In this document: positions 7,850 to 14,187 of the stretch, piece after piece
How the letters are laid out: each line of letters begins with the position of its first letter
Numbering within the stretch: position 1 is the stretch's first letter
Assembly (NCBI GenBank): GCA_948875265.1
Contig: CAQRYF010000041.1
Span: 1 to 15,791, forward strand
Direction of reading: 5' to 3'
DNA length: 15,791 nucleotides
Source of the DNA: an uncultured Clostridia bacterium
GTDB taxonomy: Bacteria > Bacillota > Clostridia > TANB77 > CAG-508
The notes under the pieces: model-generated
Told to the model about the DNA's origin: nothing
Seen by the model: only the letters and a program-made list of their open reading frames with translations
Databases searched by the model: none
Translations under genes and position numbers: made by a program

Positions 7850-8455
7850 TTATATTAAAGTTTTTTCGTAAATAAATGCTTTTTCGCTTGATATATTTCC
7901 TAATTTACTATATTCTTGATTTTTAACTATAGCTTCATAAATTTTTTTACATCCACAATTTTCATAAAATTTAAAATTACATGATTCATCTGTTAATATT
8001 TGTAAATTTTTCATATTGTCTTTTTTTGCTAGGTCAAATACTTCAAATAATAATTTTTTTCCAATGCTTTTTCCTCTATAATTTTTATCAACTAACAATA
8101 TAGAAACTTCTCCATCAAAATAATTTTCTAATTCTTTTGGCAGATATTCGTAATTGTTTTCATATTGTTTTAATGCATTTAAATCTTTAATATTTTTACT
8201 TTTGTATAATTTATTTTTAACAATTGTGTAAAATTTCTTTTTAAATAAATGTTTTTTTGAGTTATTTCTTGAATATCCACAAAATCCGACTAATTTTCTT
8301 CCATCTTTGTAACTAACAATTTTTTCGCTTTCTTCTAAAATTGTAAATAAATATATCCAAGCACAACTATTACCTATTGCACTACATTCCTTTTTACCTA
8401 AATTCCATTCATTTGATAGAAGTTCTACTGCTTGTTTCATTTCTGAATAATACAT
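7850..8455 (-). CDS. GNAT family N-acetyltransferase
   Basis: A 201-residue protein with the GNAT acetyl-CoA site: 'ILLVDKNYRGKSIGKKLL' (R127-G-K-S-I-G132, the R/Q-x-x-G-x-G/A type P-loop) followed by the amphipathic helix, 'LQILTDESCN' strand and 'FYENCGCKKIYE' (163-174), the usual closing motif. An insertion of about 40 residues (65-108) between the early strands is long for the fold. It transfers an acetyl group from acetyl-CoA to an unknown amine. GGAGG lies six bases before ATG. It is downstream of the toxin gene on the same strand, 78 bases away, and could be co-transcribed. It does not look like a TacT-type toxin with a DUF1778 partner, because the adjacent pair is ParE/Phd-like. Confidence 0.75.
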   Translation of the reverse strand: MYYSEMKQAVELLSNEWNLGKKECSAIGNSCAWIYLFTILEESEKIVSYKDGRKLVGFCGYSRNNSKKHLFKKKFYTIVKNKLYKSKNIKDLNALKQYENNYEYLPKELENYFDGEVSILLVDKNYRGKSIGKKLLFEVFDLAKKDNMKNLQILTDESCNFKFYENCGCKKIYEAIVKNQEYSKLGNISSEKAFIYEKTLI

Positions 8456-8533
8456 TATATTCCTCCGATATTGCTATATTTTTTCTTATATTAGCATAAA
8501 ATTTTATTTTTTCTTTTTGTATACAATTCTATT

Positions 8534-8848
8534 TTATATTAAATTATCAAAATTTCTTTGACTATAATATATTCTTCTTATTTCCATTATATTGTTTTTT
8601 ACAACATAAAATATTGTATAATTTTTTACATTTATTTTATAATATTTTATTTCTCCATTTTTAATTGTTTTAAAAACTTCGTACGATTCTGGAGCTTCGC
8701 TTCTTATCTCAATTTGTTTCACTACTTCATTATAAAAATTATCTGCTGCTATTTTATTTTTAAGTTCATACGTAATGTAATACAAAATATTATTAAATTG
8801 TGAAATAAATGTTGGAAGATATTTTATTTCGCATTTTTTATTTGCCAT
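8534..8848 (-). CDS. RelE/ParE family toxin
   Basis: A 104-residue protein with the RelE/ParE fold pattern: 'FISQFNNILYYITYEL' helix, 'AADNFYNEVVKQIEIRSEAPESYEVFKTI' second helix and turn, 'KYYKINVKNYTIFYVVKNNIMEIRRIYYSQRNFDNLI' strands and tail. ParE-like members poison gyrase and RelE-like members cleave mRNA on ribosomes; the terminal pattern ('RRIYYSQRN') fits the ParE/plasmid-stabilisation side. ATG 8848 is preferred over TTG 8851 because GGAGG is then seven bases away. The start overlaps the antitoxin end, giving coupled translation. Confidence 0.85.
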   Translation of the reverse strand: MANKKCEIKYLPTFISQFNNILYYITYELKNKIAADNFYNEVVKQIEIRSEAPESYEVFKTIKNGEIKYYKINVKNYTIFYVVKNNIMEIRRIYYSQRNFDNLI

Positions 8849-9149
8849 CAATTATCCTCCTTGCCATTTGTTTCATTTCTTTATGAGAGTAGCATTTAGT
8901 ATTAGGATTGTTAGCCTCTTCCTCTGCTTCTTCTAAGGCTTTATCAATATCCATTACTCCAAATCTAGCCTCTAAAGCTTTTTCTGCATCTAAAACTTTC
9001 AGCATTTCTGCATATTTTTCTAAACTTAAAACTACCATTGAACCATATCCATTTTTGGTCAAATAAACTGCTTCATCTTCTTTTAAAACTAAGTCCTCTA
9101 TTTCTGGATATTTATTTCTTAAATCTGATACTGGTCTAATATTAATCAT
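8838..9149 (-). CDS. Phd/YefM family antitoxin
   Basis: A 103-residue antitoxin. The N-terminal DNA-binding part reads 'INIRPVSDLRNKYPEIEDLVLKEDEAVYLTKNGYGSMVVLSLEKYAEML', the standard Phd/YefM pattern (I-x-P-x-S-D-L-R, then T-K-x-G-x-x-x-x-V). The acidic C-terminus ('ALEEAEEEANNPNT') would bind and neutralise the toxin. It is first in the toxin-antitoxin operon and overlaps the toxin gene. A promoter with an 11-bp palindrome precedes it, consistent with autoregulation. Confidence 0.9.
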   Translation of the reverse strand: MINIRPVSDLRNKYPEIEDLVLKEDEAVYLTKNGYGSMVVLSLEKYAEMLKVLDAEKALEARFGVMDIDKALEEAEEEANNPNTKCYSHKEMKQMARRIIDGK

Positions 9150-9166
9150 AATTCACACTCTCTTTC

Positions 9167-9210
9167 ATAATCATTATCAATATTTTATCATTATTTTATC
9201 TTAAAATCAA
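9167..9210 (-). promoter_or_regulatory. Promoter and operator-like palindrome of the toxin-antitoxin operon
   Basis: TTGATT, 17 bases, TAAAAT on the minus strand. Just downstream lies the perfect palindrome ATAATGATTAT (9167-9177), with a similar TGATAA repeat over the -10 box. This is the position expected for antitoxin binding. Confidence 0.6.
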
Positions 9211-9229
9211 TTGTTTTAATAAATAATTT

Positions 9230-9310
9230 TCACTTTTTAAATTTTAATAATTTATCTAATGCTTTTTTATTATTTGTTTCTCTAGCATATTTTATTAATT
9301 TTTCAAAATT
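9230..9310 (-). pseudogene. Possible C-terminal gene fragment
   Basis: A short open stretch ending in TGA reads 'NFEKLIKYARETNNKKALDKLLKFKK', an amphipathic lysine-rich sequence that looks coding, but it has an in-frame TAA directly upstream and no start. It may be the tail of a lost gene. I do not recognise the family. Confidence 0.25.
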
Positions 9311-9411
9311 TTAATTACATTCTTTTATGATATTATATAAAATTTTATTTTCTTTCTCTACTTCAATATGGATATTATCTTTATTTAGCACAAATACCTT
9401 TTACTGCTTTC

Positions 9412-9430
9412 GGACGAGCAATGCTCGCCC
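9412..9430. repeat. REP-like palindrome (GGGGCGAGCATTGCTCG type)
   Basis: CGAGCA-A-TGCTCG flanked by GGA and CCC. It is much richer in G+C than its surroundings and of the kind of short dispersed palindrome found between genes in many bacterial genomes. It stands about 50 bases before the right junction of the split peptidase. TTC GGA here is in frame, so this CGG is not a frameshift site. Confidence 0.5.
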
Positions 9431-9458
9431 CTACTCATCATGTACCTTTTTCTATAGG

Positions 9459-9476
9459 TGGTTGGTATATTTTAAA
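9459..9476 (+). repeat. Terminal inverted repeat, right end of the inserted segment
   Basis: TGGTTGGTATATTTTAAA is the reverse complement of the left end at 3602-3617, apart from one base, and with the following TACCA it forms a local hairpin. Seven bases separate it from the direct repeat GGTGTAGATTT. Confidence 0.45.
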
Positions 9477-9483
9477 TACCACA

Positions 9484-9494
9484 GGTGTAGATTT
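9484..9494 (+). repeat. 11-bp direct repeat GGTGTAGATTT, right copy
   Basis: Right partner of the copy at 3591-3601. It encodes G-V-D-L, the first residues of the displaced peptidase half. Confidence 0.7.
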
Positions 9495-9949
9495 AAATTT
9501 ACAATTCCCAGCTCGGATGGGAACAAGCTAGGGAAATAAAATATTCACAAGGTTTTACTCGGACCAAGTCCTCGTGACTTTGTTGGATTTCGGTCCTTTA
9601 ACTGAGCCTGAAAGTTTAGCAATTTATAATTTTACACTTTCTCATAATTTTGGGTTAGTTATCGCTTATCATACACAAGGTAAAGAAATTTATTGGAATT
9701 TTCAAAACTTTAACCCTCCTAGAGGTTTTTACATTGGCACACAATTTGCAAAAGTCAGTGGATATAACTTAACTAATGTTGCTTATAACTCTAGTTTTGC
9801 AGGGTATAAAGATTGGTTTATTCAAGATTTTAACCGCCCTCGGATATACAATTGAAGCAGGTATTGGAGAAAGTCCTCTTCCTATATCCCAATTTTCTGA
9901 AATTTACAATGATAATATTGGTATTTTAATACTTGGTGCAGTATTATAA
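9484..9949 (+). CDS. M14 zinc carboxypeptidase, C-terminal half with four CGG +1 sites
   Basis: Read with CGGA/CGGT as glycine at 9514, 9560, 9591 and 9841, this gives 153 residues of uninterrupted M14 sequence: 'GVDLNLQFPAGWEQAR', 'GFTGPSPRDFVGFGPLTEPES', 'LVIAYHTQGKEIYW' (third zinc-ligand histidine), 'GYKDWFIQDFNRPGYTIEAGIGESPLP' (catalytic glutamate) and the usual end 'YNDNIGILILGAVL'. Without the shifts it is broken into pieces, each ending at a stop within five codons after CGG. It joins in frame to the left half at the shared 11-bp repeat, giving a 314-residue peptidase. It has no start codon or ribosome site of its own. Either the gene is repaired by DNA rearrangement plus recoding, or this is a decayed fragment with four identical lesions. 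Confidence 0.8.
9514..9517 (+). other. CGGA frameshift site 1 of the peptidase
   Basis: CCA GCT CGGA TGG GAA: removing the C gives P-A-G-W-E, a conserved block. The zero frame reads five codons from CGG and then TAG. Confidence 0.85.
9560..9563 (+). other. CGGA frameshift site 2 of the peptidase
   Basis: TTT ACT CGGA CCA AGT CCT: the shifted reading gives F-T-G-P-S-P-R-D. Deleting a G instead would give F-T-R-P, so glycine is less certain here than at the other sites. The zero frame ends at TGA within six codons. Confidence 0.75.
9591..9594 (+). other. CGGT frameshift site 3 of the peptidase
   Basis: GGA TTT CGGT CCT TTA: the shifted reading gives G-F-G-P-L-T-E-P-E-S. This is the only site with T as fourth base, needing U34-U wobble. 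The zero frame ends at TGA within five codons. Confidence 0.8.
9841..9844 (+). other. CGGA frameshift site 4 of the peptidase
   Basis: CGC CCT CGGA TAT ACA ATT GAA: the shifted reading gives R-P-G-Y-T-I-E, carrying the catalytic glutamate. The zero frame ends at TGA within five codons. Confidence 0.85.
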
Positions 9950-9953
9950 AGAC

Positions 9954-9989
9954 AAAAAAGTCACATTATAACATTTCTATGTGACTTTC
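9954..9989 (-). terminator. Terminator of the glucan phosphorylase gene
   Basis: AAAGTCACAT pairs with ATGTGACTTT around a short loop, and six T follow on the minus strand. It lies between the convergent phosphorylase and peptidase ends and could serve both. Confidence 0.85.
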
Positions 9990-9997
9990 ATTTATTA

Positions 9998-12565
9998 TTA
10001 TTTTGTTATCCATTTCACTAAATTTAAGTTTGCTGGTTCTAATAACATCTCATGTTTTGGCATTACTCTAAATGTATAACCATAGTTTCCCCCTGTAGTT
10101 AATTCTATTTTTGAAGTAAAATAAAATTTCTTATTTTCTTCATCTGAATCCGTTAATTTCATTGGTATAATACTCACATTTTCTACAACACCATTATCTA
10201 ATATTTTTCCATAATATGCTTCTACTGTTACATTTTTTATATCAATATTTGGAAGTTCTATTTCACATGCTACTTCTATATTGTTACCTGCATCTATAGT
10301 TATATCATCTAAGTTATTTACCTGTGTTATTTTTATGTCTTTCCAATTCATATATAAGTCTTTTTTCCAAGAATTATATGCTGCTACATTATCAATATCT
10401 TCATAATATTTTTTAGTTAGATTACAAAGTGGTATATATAACTGATTTGTATAATCTACTAACATCCTTGCAGTGCTATATTTTCCTCCTGTTGTGATAA
10501 TTGAATTTTTCATTAATTCTAACCATTTTTTTGATAATCCCTTTCTATCTTTTTCATAATATGCTGGTATTATTTTTGACTCTAATGTATTATACATACT
10601 TTGACTATCTGCTAAATCTTGCTCTTCATAAGAATTATACTCTGCATTTGTTCCTATTGTCCATCCATTATTTTGAGTATATCCTTCAGCCCACCATCCA
10701 TCTAGTACACTAAAATTAATAACTCCATTTACAGATGCTTTTTGTCCACTTGTTCCTGATGCTTCCATTGGTCTTCTTGGATTATTAAGCCATACGTCTA
10801 CACCACTAATTAAATATCTTGACATTGCAATATTATAATTTTCAAGTAGGAATATTTTCCCTTTAAATTGTGGCATCATTGATATTTCATGTATGTATTT
10901 TATTAAGTCTTGTCCTTCTTTATCTGCTGGGTGTGCTTTACCTGCAAATATTAATTGAACTGGTTTATCACTATTATTTAATATTTGTGTCATTCTTTCA
11001 ATATCTTTAAATATTAATGTTGCTCTTTTATATGTTGCAAATCTTCTTGCAAATCCTATTGTTAATGCATCTGGATTTAGTTTTGATACTATTTCATTTA
11101 TCTCTTCATAGCTATATCCAGATCTTCTTAGCCTATTAGTAGTATTTTCTTTTACTAATTTTAACAATTTTAATTTTCTTTGATTATGTACATCCCATAA
11201 CTGTTCATCTGGTATATTCTTTATCTTTTCCCATACATGATCTTGATGCATATTATCTTGCCAATATGGAATTAAATATTTATTATATAATTCTTTCATT
11301 TTAGGTGAAAGCCATGAACATGTGTGTATACCATTTGTTACATATTCTATAGGAGATTCATTAGCAGCAATATTTGGCCATACTTCTCCAAATAATTCTC
11401 TTGAAACCGCTCCATGTAATTTACTTACTCCATTTTTCTTTCCTGCAATTTTAAGAGCTAGGATTCCCATATTAAATCCTTCCTCTAGTTCTTCACAAGG
11501 TTTCATTCCAAGTTTTAAAAATTCCTCTCTTGACAATCCTAATCTTGGCCAAAAATCTTTAAAGTATTTTTCTACTAATGATGTTGGGAATATATCATTT
11601 CCTGCTGGTACAGGTGTATGTGTTGTAAATACTGTTTTTGAGCTTGCTATGTCTTTTGCAACTTCAAAAGATACTTGTTTTTCTTTTATTATATTTTTTA
11701 TAATTTCTAGATTTAGAAATGCTGAATGTCCTTCATTCATATGATATACAGTTGGATTTAACTTTAATGCATTTGTTAATAAATTAACACCTGCCATACC
11801 TAGAACGATTTCTTGTCTAATTCTCATTTCTTGGTTTCCACCATATAAACGTAAAGTAACATCTCTATCTTCTTCATTATTTTTATCTATGTCAGAATCT
11901 AATAAATATAGTTTTATTCTACCAACATTAATTTGCCATACTTTTAAATATAATCTTCTTTTTGGAAATTTAACATATATTGTTAAATCTTCTCCTTTTT
12001 CATCTTTTACTGGATTTATTGGTAAATCATATAAATCTATATTTTTATATTCAGTTTCTTGCTGACCATATCCATTTATTTTTTGATTAAAATATCCATT
12101 CTTATATAATAAACCTACTGCTACTAATGGAATTCCTAAATCACTTGCTGATTTTAAATGATCACCAGATAAAATTCCAAGCCCACCTGAATAAATTGGT
12201 ATAGTTTCATCCAAACCATATTCAGCTGAAAAATATGCAATTAAATCTTTTTTATTTTCTGGATATTGGTTTGCAAACCATGTATTTTTACTATTCATAT
12301 ATCCATCAAAGTCATTTACTATCTTATCATATTTCTTTAAAAAAGCTGTATCCTTTGACATCTTTTCTAATCTTTCTTGTGATACATGCTTTAAAAATTT
12401 TACTGGATTTTTATTTGATTGTTCCCATAAATCTCTATCTATTTCTTGAAATAGTCTTAAAAATTCTGTGTTCCAAGACCACCATAAATTATTTGAAATT
12501 TCTGACAATTTTTCTATTCTCTTTGGTAATTGTGGATTGACCGTAATTCTATTGAATACGTACAT
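9998..12565 (-). CDS. glgP: Alpha-glucan phosphorylase (DUF3417 type)
   Basis: An 855-residue glycogen/maltodextrin phosphorylase, which releases glucose-1-phosphate from alpha-1,4-glucans using phosphate and pyridoxal phosphate. The N-terminal 100 residues ('LPKRIEKLSEISNNLWWSWN') are the DUF3417 region of the short-type alpha-glucan phosphorylases, not the animal/E. coli type. Further on are 'VYHMNEGHSAF' (about 275-285), 'THTPVPAGNDIFP', and 'GTSGQKASVNGVINFSVLDGWWAEGY', with the PLP lysine near residue 609. The last 120 residues form the extra beta domain seen in this subgroup. AAGGAGG precedes ATG, and its own promoter and terminator make it a single-gene unit. Length and motifs are complete. 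A cytoplasmic role in mobilising stored glucan, perhaps for sporulation, is likely. Confidence 0.95.
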   Translation of the reverse strand: MYVFNRITVNPQLPKRIEKLSEISNNLWWSWNTEFLRLFQEIDRDLWEQSNKNPVKFLKHVSQERLEKMSKDTAFLKKYDKIVNDFDGYMNSKNTWFANQYPENKKDLIAYFSAEYGLDETIPIYSGGLGILSGDHLKSASDLGIPLVAVGLLYKNGYFNQKINGYGQQETEYKNIDLYDLPINPVKDEKGEDLTIYVKFPKRRLYLKVWQINVGRIKLYLLDSDIDKNNEEDRDVTLRLYGGNQEMRIRQEIVLGMAGVNLLTNALKLNPTVYHMNEGHSAFLNLEIIKNIIKEKQVSFEVAKDIASSKTVFTTHTPVPAGNDIFPTSLVEKYFKDFWPRLGLSREEFLKLGMKPCEELEEGFNMGILALKIAGKKNGVSKLHGAVSRELFGEVWPNIAANESPIEYVTNGIHTCSWLSPKMKELYNKYLIPYWQDNMHQDHVWEKIKNIPDEQLWDVHNQRKLKLLKLVKENTTNRLRRSGYSYEEINEIVSKLNPDALTIGFARRFATYKRATLIFKDIERMTQILNNSDKPVQLIFAGKAHPADKEGQDLIKYIHEISMMPQFKGKIFLLENYNIAMSRYLISGVDVWLNNPRRPMEASGTSGQKASVNGVINFSVLDGWWAEGYTQNNGWTIGTNAEYNSYEEQDLADSQSMYNTLESKIIPAYYEKDRKGLSKKWLELMKNSIITTGGKYSTARMLVDYTNQLYIPLCNLTKKYYEDIDNVAAYNSWKKDLYMNWKDIKITQVNNLDDITIDAGNNIEVACEIELPNIDIKNVTVEAYYGKILDNGVVENVSIIPMKLTDSDEENKKFYFTSKIELTTGGNYGYTFRVMPKHEMLLEPANLNLVKWITK

Positions 12566-12636
12566 TTTTATTTTCCTCCTTCGTATTTTTGAGCTTACTT
12601 TTTAGCTTTTTTCTTATCGTAAAAATTCATACATAT

Positions 12637-12665
12637 ATTATCTATTAAATAATTTTATTTGTCAA
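12637..12665 (-). promoter_or_regulatory. Sigma-A type promoter of glgP
   Basis: TTGACA, 17 bases, GATAAT on the minus strand, about 70 bases upstream of the start codon. The -35 box is perfect. Confidence 0.8.
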
Positions 12666-12762
12666 ATAATTTTTTATAATATATCACATTTTTTCAAATT
12701 TTATATGTGCTATTCCTCTTATATTATTTCTTTGTTTTCCATTTTATTAATAATTTAGAATT

Positions 12763-12815
12763 AAAAAATGCCAAATTTTGCAACTTTTCATCGCAATTTC
12801 TAGCATTTCTTGGCA
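12763..12815 (-). terminator. Terminator-like hairpin after the FGE-type prepilin gene
   Basis: TGCCAA and TTGGCA close a long arm with an inner TTGC/GCAA pairing, and six T follow on the minus strand. The loop is large, so efficiency is uncertain. Next to it, TGTCGAA (12827-12821) matches the core of a Spo0A box, but a single copy has little weight. The remainder of 12566-12870 holds only the glgP promoter and AT-rich sequence. Confidence 0.5.
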
Positions 12816-12873
12816 AATTATTCGACATTTAAAACCTGACCTAGTACGTTTTTTGTTTGCATAATCTTGCTTT

Positions 12874-14139
12874 TTAAACATTCTCATATAAAATTGGTCG
12901 GAAAGATATGGTAGAATAAGAAAATGTCAATTCTATAGCATCACGCGTACTAGTATTACCACTAGGATGATAAAAATAATAACCACCTCTATAAACACAA
13001 GGAGTGTCAGAATTACTGTGAGTTTCTGTTGACCACTCATAGGCATTTAATGACATATCAATTATATTACATTCAATATCATTTGATTCTCCTGTTTTTC
13101 TTATTGAATTTCCACTTTTACCTTGTTTTGAATAGTTCTTATTTTCTGAACACTTTTGTATGAATACTATTGCTGTATCCCATGCATAACTATTTATTAA
13201 ATCACTTTCATATGTTTTTCCTAGATACATTCCTCTCGCTAATTCAGCAGCTTTTGATTGTGTCACATTATTATATACTAATTGCTCAGATTTACATACT
13301 AGTTCTGAATTGTTATTTCCTGCTTCATATCTTCCTATATAATATCCATAATTAGCATTTGCACTCTTTATAAAATTTTCTATATCTTTTGCTATTGCAT
13401 TTCCATAACTACTTTTTCCTATTTCCATCTTAGTATTTTCTGTATAAGAATCATTTTTTAATTTGCTTGCTATTCCATTACTATCAAAACTATACCTTCC
13501 AAGTTCTATTGTCTCTGTTGTTCCACTTGTATCCGTATTTATTGTTCCTACTGGTACCCATACAAATTGGTTCCCTTTATTATCTTCTATTACTATTCCC
13601 TTATTTACGGTATTAGCATTATTTGTTGTACCATCTACTATTACCTTAAATCCTTCTGGCAACATAAATGTATTATTATAATCATCTACAATAGTTATAT
13701 TTTTATTTGCATATGAATTATTTTCTACTTCAGCAAAAAATTTACCTTCGAATACTTTGCCATTTGAATCTACTATAAAATCGTATCCTTTATATGTTAC
13801 TCTTAATATATCTCCATTATTTGTTATTCCCATTATACCTAAATTTTTTTCTAAATTTTCTTTTGCTTTATCTTTATTATACTTACCATTATCATCAAAT
13901 GCACCTGCTGTTTCGATTTGTACTGCTTCTTCTGCACTCTTTTCATCAATTTGTTCTTTTGCTATATTTGCTTGTGTTAATATGCCATTTTCTCCTGTTA
14001 ACATTGCAATTGTTACTCCCGCTAAAATTAAAAGTACAATTATTGTAATAACTAATGCTATTAATGTAATTCCTCTTTGCTCTTTTTTTAAAATATCTAC
14101 GTTTTCAGTATCACTATCTAGATATAGTTCTTTTTTCAT
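12874..14139 (-). CDS. Prepilin-like surface protein with FGE/C-type-lectin-like tail
   Basis: A 421-residue protein. Residues 22-45 form a prepilin-type signal, 'RGITLIALVITIIVLL', with the G-I cleavage point followed by one long hydrophobic helix; the usual E5 is absent (A). After a helical, charged stretch come a beta region and, from about 190, a domain with 'FVWVPVG', 'YYIGRYEAG', 'AWDTAIVFIQ', 'NAYEWSTET', 'CVYRGGYYF' and 'SFRPILY'. This is the pattern of formylglycine-generating-enzyme-like, C-type lectin folds, used as binding surfaces. It is likely assembled into a pilus-like or membrane-anchored surface structure. Similar fused domains are known targets of diversity-generating retroelements, but no reverse transcriptase or template repeat is in this window. 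It lies 48 bases after the leucine-rich-repeat gene, probably in one transcript. AAAGGTG precedes ATG. Confidence 0.75.
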   Translation of the reverse strand: MKKELYLDSDTENVDILKKEQRGITLIALVITIIVLLILAGVTIAMLTGENGILTQANIAKEQIDEKSAEEAVQIETAGAFDDNGKYNKDKAKENLEKNLGIMGITNNGDILRVTYKGYDFIVDSNGKVFEGKFFAEVENNSYANKNITIVDDYNNTFMLPEGFKVIVDGTTNNANTVNKGIVIEDNKGNQFVWVPVGTINTDTSGTTETIELGRYSFDSNGIASKLKNDSYTENTKMEIGKSSYGNAIAKDIENFIKSANANYGYYIGRYEAGNNNSELVCKSEQLVYNNVTQSKAAELARGMYLGKTYESDLINSYAWDTAIVFIQKCSENKNYSKQGKSGNSIRKTGESNDIECNIIDMSLNAYEWSTETHSNSDTPCVYRGGYYFYHPSGNTSTRDAIELTFSYSTISFRPILYENV

Positions 14140-14187
14140 TAGTTTTCACCTTTCCTTTTATATTATCACTACTATTATATATTTATT

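Larger units (their letters stand above)
3602..9483. mobile_element. 5.9-kb segment interrupting the M14 peptidase gene
   Basis: The segment lies between two halves of one gene, is bordered by an 11-bp direct repeat and carries short inverted repeats at its ends. It contains a large serine recombinase with a small upstream ORF, an IS110 remnant, a toxin-antitoxin pair and a GNAT gene, which are typical cargo of mobile DNA, plus an SDR and a coat-F gene that would also fit a chromosomal background. The recombinase sits in the middle rather than at one end, which is unusual for a simple integrated element. Other readings are nested insertions or a rearrangement between two peptidase paralogues. 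The outer limits are well supported only by the gene split. Confidence 0.5.

Noticed and set aside
9409..9414. A seventh CGGA site (TTTCGGACG)
   Set aside because: It belongs to a palindromic repeat, not to recognisable coding sequence, and reads TTC GGA in the neighbouring peptidase frame without any shift.
12874..13100. Variable region of a diversity-generating retroelement
   Set aside because: No reverse transcriptase and no template repeat copy were found in the window, so only the domain type suggests it.
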